Assembly (NCBI RefSeq): GCF_000710615.1
Contig: NZ_JDTH01000002.1
Coordinates: 922,082 to 986,081, forward strand
Source of the DNA: Haladaptatus cibarius D43
GTDB taxonomy: Archaea > Halobacteriota > Halobacteria > Halobacteriales > Haladaptataceae
DNA length: 64,000 bases
Reading direction: 5' to 3'
Made by a program: the position numbers and the translations under genes. Below, one piece after another: positions 60,153 through 64,000 of the stretch. The notes beneath the pieces were generated by a model. The model was not told the DNA's origin, did not search any database, and was given only the letters and a program-made list of their open reading frames with translations. Numbering within the stretch: the stretch's first letter is position 1; the number at the start of each line of letters is the position of its first letter.

Positions 60153-61562
60153 ATGACTCACGATTGTTCGTTTCTCCGCAAGCTGTCACTCGGAGAAAAT
60201 CAGATTTCGTTCGGCGACTCCCATCGCTCCGGACATGCGGGTGATTGGGGAACACCCGAGGACGAACACGTCCGTCCGGACGCAGTCGTCTGGCCGGAAT
60301 CGACGGTAGACGTTTCGACGGTTCTTTCCGCCGCAGATGAAAACAAAGTTCCCGTCACGCCCTACGCCGCAGGGACGAGTTTGGAGGGGAACGCCACGCC
60401 TTCACGAGATGGCATCAGGCTCGACATGACGCGAATGGACGCCGTACTGGATGTTCGTCCGGACGATTTTCAAATCGACGTGGAACCGGGAATCCTCGGT
60501 AAAATCGTGGACGAAACGGTCGCAAAACACGGTCTGTTTTTCCCGCCGTTACCGTCTTCGGGCGACATTTCCACCATCGGCGGGATGATAGCGAACGACG
60601 CCAGCGGGATGAAAACCGTGAAATACGGCGAGGTGAGCGACTGGGTGCTGGAACTCGAAGCGGTGCTGGCGGATGGGGAAATTATCACTGCGGGAAGCAA
60701 GGCGGTCAAAACCTCAAGCGGGTACAACCTGAAAGACCTCATCGTCGGCAGTGAGGGAACGCTGGCAGTCGTCACGCGGGCGACCCTCGAACTCGCCGGT
60801 TTGCCGGAGCAGATTCGCGGCGGGCGGGCGATTTTTGAGTCGATTTCGGATGCGGTCGAGGCGGTTTCCGACGTGGTTCGCTCCGGAGTCGATGTCGCAA
60901 CCATCGAACTCGTGGACGGGACGAGCGCGACGATGGCAAACGCCTACACCGGGTCGTCGCTCCCCGACGCCCCGATGGTGTTCCTGGAGTTCCACGCCAA
61001 CCACGGCATCGAGGAGGAGATCGAGTTCTGCCGGTCGGTGTTCGATGCACACGACGTGCGTCGGGTCGAGGTTGCAGAGGGCGACGAGATGGACGACCTG
61101 TGGCAGGCCCGTCGGGAACTCGCGTTCGCTGTGCAAGCCTCCGACCCGGAACTTTCGCCCCTTCATCCGGGCGACGTGACGGTGCCGATTAGCCACTATC
61201 CCGAAATGATTCGGCTCGTCTCCCGGCTCGCCGACGAACACGGGTTGCTGATTCCCTGTTTCGGCCACGCCGGAGACGGTAATCTCCACTACTCCGTGCT
61301 CGTGGACGAATCCGACCCTGACCACATCGAGCGAGCGAGAGACGTACAGATGGAAATCGTCAAAAAAGCAATTTCCGTCGGCGGCACCTGCACGGGCGAA
61401 CACGGAATCGGACGGGGAAAACGCGAATATCTGGAACTCGAACACGGTACAGAAAGCGTTGAAGCCATGCGCCGAATCAAACGCGCGTTCGACCCGAACG
61501 ACACACTGAATCCGGGGAAAATGTTTCCTGAAACGGTGGAGGGCGGACAGATGCGCGACTGA
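60153..61562 (+). CDS. FAD-linked oxidase (glycolate/D-lactate dehydrogenase type)
   Basis: A 469-residue flavoprotein. The PCMH-type FAD-binding domain shows RPDAVVWPESTVDVSTVLSA, VTPYAAGTSLEGNATPSRDG and GDISTIGGMIANDASGMKTV, with VGSEGTLAVVTRATLEL. The C-terminal catalytic cap has PCFGHAGDGNLHYSVLVDES and GGTCTGEHGIGRGKREYLEL, carrying histidines typical of GlcD/D-lactate dehydrogenases. It should oxidise a 2-hydroxyacid at the membrane or cytosol. It lacks any CCG Fe-S partner in the window. Confidence 0.92.
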   Translation: MTHDCSFLRKLSLGENQISFGDSHRSGHAGDWGTPEDEHVRPDAVVWPESTVDVSTVLSAADENKVPVTPYAAGTSLEGNATPSRDGIRLDMTRMDAVLDVRPDDFQIDVEPGILGKIVDETVAKHGLFFPPLPSSGDISTIGGMIANDASGMKTVKYGEVSDWVLELEAVLADGEIITAGSKAVKTSSGYNLKDLIVGSEGTLAVVTRATLELAGLPEQIRGGRAIFESISDAVEAVSDVVRSGVDVATIELVDGTSATMANAYTGSSLPDAPMVFLEFHANHGIEEEIEFCRSVFDAHDVRRVEVAEGDEMDDLWQARRELAFAVQASDPELSPLHPGDVTVPISHYPEMIRLVSRLADEHGLLIPCFGHAGDGNLHYSVLVDESDPDHIERARDVQMEIVKKAISVGGTCTGEHGIGRGKREYLELEHGTESVEAMRRIKRAFDPNDTLNPGKMFPETVEGGQMRD

Positions 61563-61571
61563 GTGCACTCC

Positions 61572-61676
61572 TTAGCCGTCGATTTCGGTATCACACACCG
61601 GACAGACGTGCGTTCCAGCATGATTGTCTTTCGAGCCAGTCCAGCCACATTCGGGACACAAAAGGAGGTTCGACAT
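61572..61676 (-). CDS. 34-residue double-CPxC zinc ribbon protein
   Basis: Reading leftwards from ATG 61676 gives MSNLLLCPECGWTGSKDNHA followed by GTHVCPVCDTEIDG and TAA. Two CPxC knuckles, CPEC and CPVC, 18 residues apart, form a classic zinc ribbon. Such micro-proteins with paired CPxCG motifs are common and functional in haloarchaea. It lies convergent with the FAD oxidase (9 nt between stops) and is divergent from the methyltransferase gene, with about 93 nt between starts. Confidence 0.75.
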   Translation of the reverse strand: MSNLLLCPECGWTGSKDNHAGTHVCPVCDTEIDG

Positions 61677-61769
61677 CTCGTTTTTCACTTCGTCGTCCAG
61701 CCAGTTAAGAGTGGTTCCGGCCGCGTCGCTACCAGCGGGACTTTACGGTCGGAGCGCGCAGTCATTCGA

Positions 61770-62405
61770 GTGAAACCCAACGAAGTCCGAGAGTCGTGGG
61801 CGGAACGGTCGGGGGAGTACTCGCCGGACTACTACGCCTACTACGGGCCGGACGGAACAAGCGAGGCGATGCGCGCCCGCCTCGACTCGCGGGTCGGCTC
61901 GGACGCGGCTATCTTGGAACTCGGATGCAGTTCGGGTAGACATCTCTCCCATCTCCTCGAAAACGGCTACGAGAACCTTTCCGGCATCGAAATCAACGAC
62001 GAAGCCTTCGAGGTAATGGCCGACACCTATCCCGACCTCAAAGAACGGGGAATCTTCTACCACGATGCAATCGAAAATGTCGTGGGCGATTTCGAAGACG
62101 GGCAGTTCGACGCCGTATTTTCGGTCGAGACGCTTCAGCATCTCCATCCCGACGACGAGTGGGTGTTTACAGAACTCGCCCGAATTACCGACGACCTGCT
62201 CATCACGGTGGAAAACGAAGGCGGTGACGCCGCTGACGACCACGACTCGAATTCGGCGGAACTCGGCGTCAACTACGTCAACGACGACTTTCCGCTCTAC
62301 TATCGGAACTGGAATCGGATTTTCACCGACCTCGGCCTCGTTGAGGTCGATTCCGAAGTTGGAGAACAGGACACGATTCGGGTGTTTCGAGCCGGTGGGA
62401 AGTAG
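61770..62405 (+). CDS. Class I SAM-dependent methyltransferase
   Basis: A 211-residue protein from GTG 61770 (MKPNEVRESWAERSGEYSPD). Motif I is AILELGCSSGRHLSHLLENG, motif II NLSGIEINDEAFEVM, and later FDAVFSVETLQHLHPDDEWV with LLITVENEGG. The motif order fits small-molecule or protein methyltransferases; the substrate is unknown. A ctttac element about 25-29 nt before the GTG suits a leaderless start, which is why the long upstream extension is not used. Confidence 0.82.
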   Translation: MKPNEVRESWAERSGEYSPDYYAYYGPDGTSEAMRARLDSRVGSDAAILELGCSSGRHLSHLLENGYENLSGIEINDEAFEVMADTYPDLKERGIFYHDAIENVVGDFEDGQFDAVFSVETLQHLHPDDEWVFTELARITDDLLITVENEGGDAADDHDSNSAELGVNYVNDDFPLYYRNWNRIFTDLGLVEVDSEVGEQDTIRVFRAGGK

Positions 62406-62445
62406 TTAACAAGAGTTGATACCATGATTTTAGCTGGAACTCCCC

Positions 62446-62467
62446 CTGTATTCACTGCGCAATACAG
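62446..62467 (+). terminator. Small hairpin downstream of the methyltransferase gene
   Basis: ctgtatt and aatacag pair around an 8-nt loop about 40 nt after the gene end. This is a possible terminator or processing hairpin. The rest of 62406-62618 has no gene. The base composition becomes more A/T-rich from here into the toxin region. Confidence 0.35.
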
Positions 62468-62618
62468 AGGCTTTACCGACTAATGTACGGCATGATCCTC
62501 ACAAACTGAATGAAAACGGCGCGTTTCCGAATACCAAACACATTCAGAGAACGCACCTATCTGTCGAGGAGACAGAGACGGAGAAAATGATTTACAGGCG
62601 CGTCTGCAACTACCAATC

Positions 62619-62773
62619 ATGGGTAGCTATGCGAGAGCACCGAGTTGGGTTGAAGAGTCGGTCGATGAGAGCGACGGGTCAGAAACACAATTCGGGGATC
62701 TACTTTCGGGCCGATTAGCAGACGTGACATTGATTCCGTTGAGGCGGTGCGCGACGAACGGAAACGAGAATGA
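62619..62773 (+). pseudogene. vapB: Frameshifted VapB-type antitoxin remnant
   Basis: From ATG 62619 one frame gives ESVDESDGSETQFGDLLSGR (after MGSYARAPSWVE), resembling the middle of a VapB protein. The other frame gives the usual antitoxin C-terminus DIDSVEAVRDERKRE, whose TGA (62771-62773) overlaps the vapC ATG by the ATGA typical of TA operons. The two parts are out of frame, with the shift falling near 62715-62730, and the second frame has TGA at 62666. So the antitoxin appears broken or made by frameshifting. Confidence 0.55.
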
Positions 62774-63162
62774 AGCTCTTTGTCGATACGAACGTCTTCA
62801 CCGCGAGCTTGACTGACGAACCGACCCGGGGCAAAATTGCGACACGGGTGCTCAATGAAGAGCACGACTTCTGTACGTCGATTATAAACCTCATGGAAAT
62901 TCGATCTGTGATAACGAAAAAGAAGCACGTTGAGCAAGAACGAGTCGAAGACGTATTATCAGATATCTATAATAATATCGACATCTACGCACCTGAAATC
63001 AGTGACCAAATCACGGCGTATGAACTACAGCGAGAGAATCTACTCTATACAATGAATTGTATTCTGCTCGCCTTAGCGAACGACGTCGATGCGACGCTAG
63101 TAACCTTCGACGGAGAACTTCTTGATCACGGTGAGGTTGCGCCAGAAGAGTTGCTTGAGTAA
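62770..63162 (+). CDS. vapC: VapC-type PIN-domain ribonuclease toxin
   Basis: A 130-residue PIN-domain protein. The first acidic motif is MKLFVDTNVFTASLTDEPTR, the second is the glutamate in SIINLMEIRSVITKK, and the third lies in LLALANDVDATLVTFDGELL. These acidic residues coordinate Mg2+ for RNA cleavage, often of tRNA. The length is normal. It starts inside the stop of the antitoxin-like sequence. Composition is more A/T-rich than the surrounding core genes, suggesting later acquisition. Confidence 0.88.
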   Translation: MKLFVDTNVFTASLTDEPTRGKIATRVLNEEHDFCTSIINLMEIRSVITKKKHVEQERVEDVLSDIYNNIDIYAPEISDQITAYELQRENLLYTMNCILLALANDVDATLVTFDGELLDHGEVAPEELLE

Positions 63163-63215
63163 TGCCGTTTTTAGCAACAGCAAAGGTTTAGTCCATCTAA
63201 AATCTTTGCTGAATA

Positions 63216-63734
63216 ATGACTATGTCTAGTAATTTTCAGCAAGAAGTTGGTGAATGGAGTAAGGCAAACTTTGGTACTCAACCGACTGTCAACCCACTGC
63301 TCGGTGTCACCGAAGAATTAGGTGAACTCGTAGAACACATCGAGACTCGTGACCGAGTCACCGAACACGAACTCGACTGCGTCGGTGATATGCTCGTCTA
63401 TCTGGCAGACTTTTGCTACCGCCGTGGTCTCCACTGTCAGACGACGTCTAAAAGCGAGAATCTCGATGACGGATACTATGACGACCCACTGAATGGCGTG
63501 AATATTGCCATCGGCTATCTCAACCGATCCGTCCTCAAACGACGGCAGGGCATCCATCTGGACGAATCCCGTGTTGATGATGAGGCTGAGCAACGGGCCA
63601 TTGCAATGCTTCTCAGTTACCTCGCTGACTTTGCGCGAGCACGTGGTTATACACTCGAAGACTGCATCCAAGTTGTGTGGTATCAAGAAGTCATCGACCG
63701 TGAATGGGACAGCACTTTCATCGAAAAGACGTAG
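63216..63734 (+). CDS. MazG-like nucleotide pyrophosphohydrolase-domain protein
   Basis: A 172-residue helical protein. The MazG-like metal-binding helices are VNPLLGVTEELGELVEHIET (ExxE) and ELDCVGDMLVYLADFCYRRG (DxxxD-like). A second helical pair (GVNIAIGYLNRSVLKRRQGI, LLSYLADFARARGYTLEDCI) suggests an internal duplication. Such proteins cleave NTPs or modified nucleotides to monophosphates. It starts at ATG 63216 or the second ATG two codons on. It sits 53 nt after vapC, in the same A/T-richer stretch. Confidence 0.75.
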   Translation: MTMSSNFQQEVGEWSKANFGTQPTVNPLLGVTEELGELVEHIETRDRVTEHELDCVGDMLVYLADFCYRRGLHCQTTSKSENLDDGYYDDPLNGVNIAIGYLNRSVLKRRQGIHLDESRVDDEAEQRAIAMLLSYLADFARARGYTLEDCIQVVWYQEVIDREWDSTFIEKT

Positions 63735-63904
63735 ATTATTTTATCAGATTTATCCATTTTGCATCCATTGTTCCGTTACTTGGCTATTTTCAATCCAGAA
63801 TGGGAGATTCACACCATGAATTGAGCAAACCGCCGAATCAGTTACGGGCTATAGACTTCCTCAAGAAATCGTACACCAACTACTGTCAAAACCACTTCAT
63901 GGGG

Positions 63905-63936
63905 CGACTGAGCGCGACCATGGCCGCGCTCAGTCG
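63905..63936. terminator. Long hairpin overlapping the stop of the rightmost gene
   Basis: cgactgagcgcg and cgcgctcagtcg form a perfect 12-bp stem around accatggc. It overlaps the stop codon (63930-63932) of the leftward gene and is well placed as its terminator. Nothing else convincing is seen between 63735 and 63904. Confidence 0.5.
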
Positions 63937-64000
63937 TGAACCAACACATCGACCACGCTCGGCCCGGCCTCCGCGAGCGCGGTTTCGAGCGTCCCTGCAA
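63930..64000 (-). CDS. C-terminal end of a thiamine-pyrophosphate enzyme (partial)
   Basis: Reading leftwards from the right edge gives AGTLETALAEAGPSVVDVLV followed by HD and TGA. This is the usual last helix and strand of TPP-dependent enzymes such as acetolactate synthase large subunits (ALxxALAxxGPxVVDV). Only 23 residues are visible, so the exact enzyme cannot be named. Confidence 0.5.
   Translation of the reverse strand, partial: AGTLETALAEAGPSVVDVLVHD

Overview
The window is a haloarchaeal (class Halobacteria) chromosome segment. Proteins are strongly acidic. Many genes look leaderless, with a TATA-like box 24-32 nt before the start codon. Lineage markers include an S-layer glycoprotein with a PGF-CTERM anchor, the bacterioruberin (C50 carotenoid) genes, archaeal diphthamide, tRNA and SRP genes, GatE, and an archaeal 6-hydroxymethylpterin kinase (MptE) next to a dihydropteroate synthase. 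The base composition is moderate for a haloarchaeon, which would suit a Haladaptatus-like genus; that placement is an impression only.

Layout. 1-7.9 kb: start of ribosomal protein L11, a DRG-type GTPase, a tandem VOC protein, the S-layer glycoprotein, diphthine synthase, Trm5 and tRNA-Thr(CGU). 8.1-12.4 kb: a solitary type IIG-like restriction-modification protein inserted beside the tRNA, plus a small zinc-finger gene. 12.5-18.5 kb: a DUF2270-like membrane protein and a cytochrome oxidase cluster (subunit II diverging from a fused subunit I, then an accessory gene and subunit III). 18.6-23.7 kb: AIM24, pantoate kinase, small zinc-finger and winged-helix proteins, and a GerW/YtfJ-like protein. 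23.7-27.9 kb: crtB converging on a crtD-lyeJ-cruF operon for bacterioruberin. 28-32.2 kb: a structured intergenic region, then a cobalamin/iron-chelate-type ABC importer. 32.2-38 kb: SRP19-Gar1, FEN1, a DsbA-like lipoprotein, GNAT, a methyltransferase and small membrane proteins. 38-43.4 kb: ornithine cyclodeaminase family, a presenilin-like intramembrane protease flanked by inverted structured repeats, BolA and fumarase. 43.5-54.2 kb: a Tat-exported protein, a bacterial-PH-domain pair, a receiver-PAS protein, GatE, FNT, HPP, Usp, PAP2, and a SPOUT methyltransferase with its partner. 54.4-57.9 kb: a decayed chemotaxis transducer and a two-gene operon with a CHAT (caspase-like) protein. 57.9-64 kb: pterin genes, an acetyltransferase, an FAD oxidase, a 34-residue zinc ribbon, a methyltransferase, VapC with a broken antitoxin, a MazG-like protein and the end of a TPP enzyme.

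Most of the window is ordinary core and accessory haloarchaeal genome. The least explained features are: (a) a dispersed, palindromic, structured repeat family whose arms keep a variable hairpin paired although its sequence changes, with two copies in opposite orientation around the presenilin-like gene; (b) the CHAT-domain protein with its 4-nt-overlapping partner; (c) three 17-bp direct repeats at an exact 32-bp period just upstream of a PH-domain operon; and (d) a hairpin-rich region of about 210 bp upstream of the carotenoid operon that may be a non-coding RNA.
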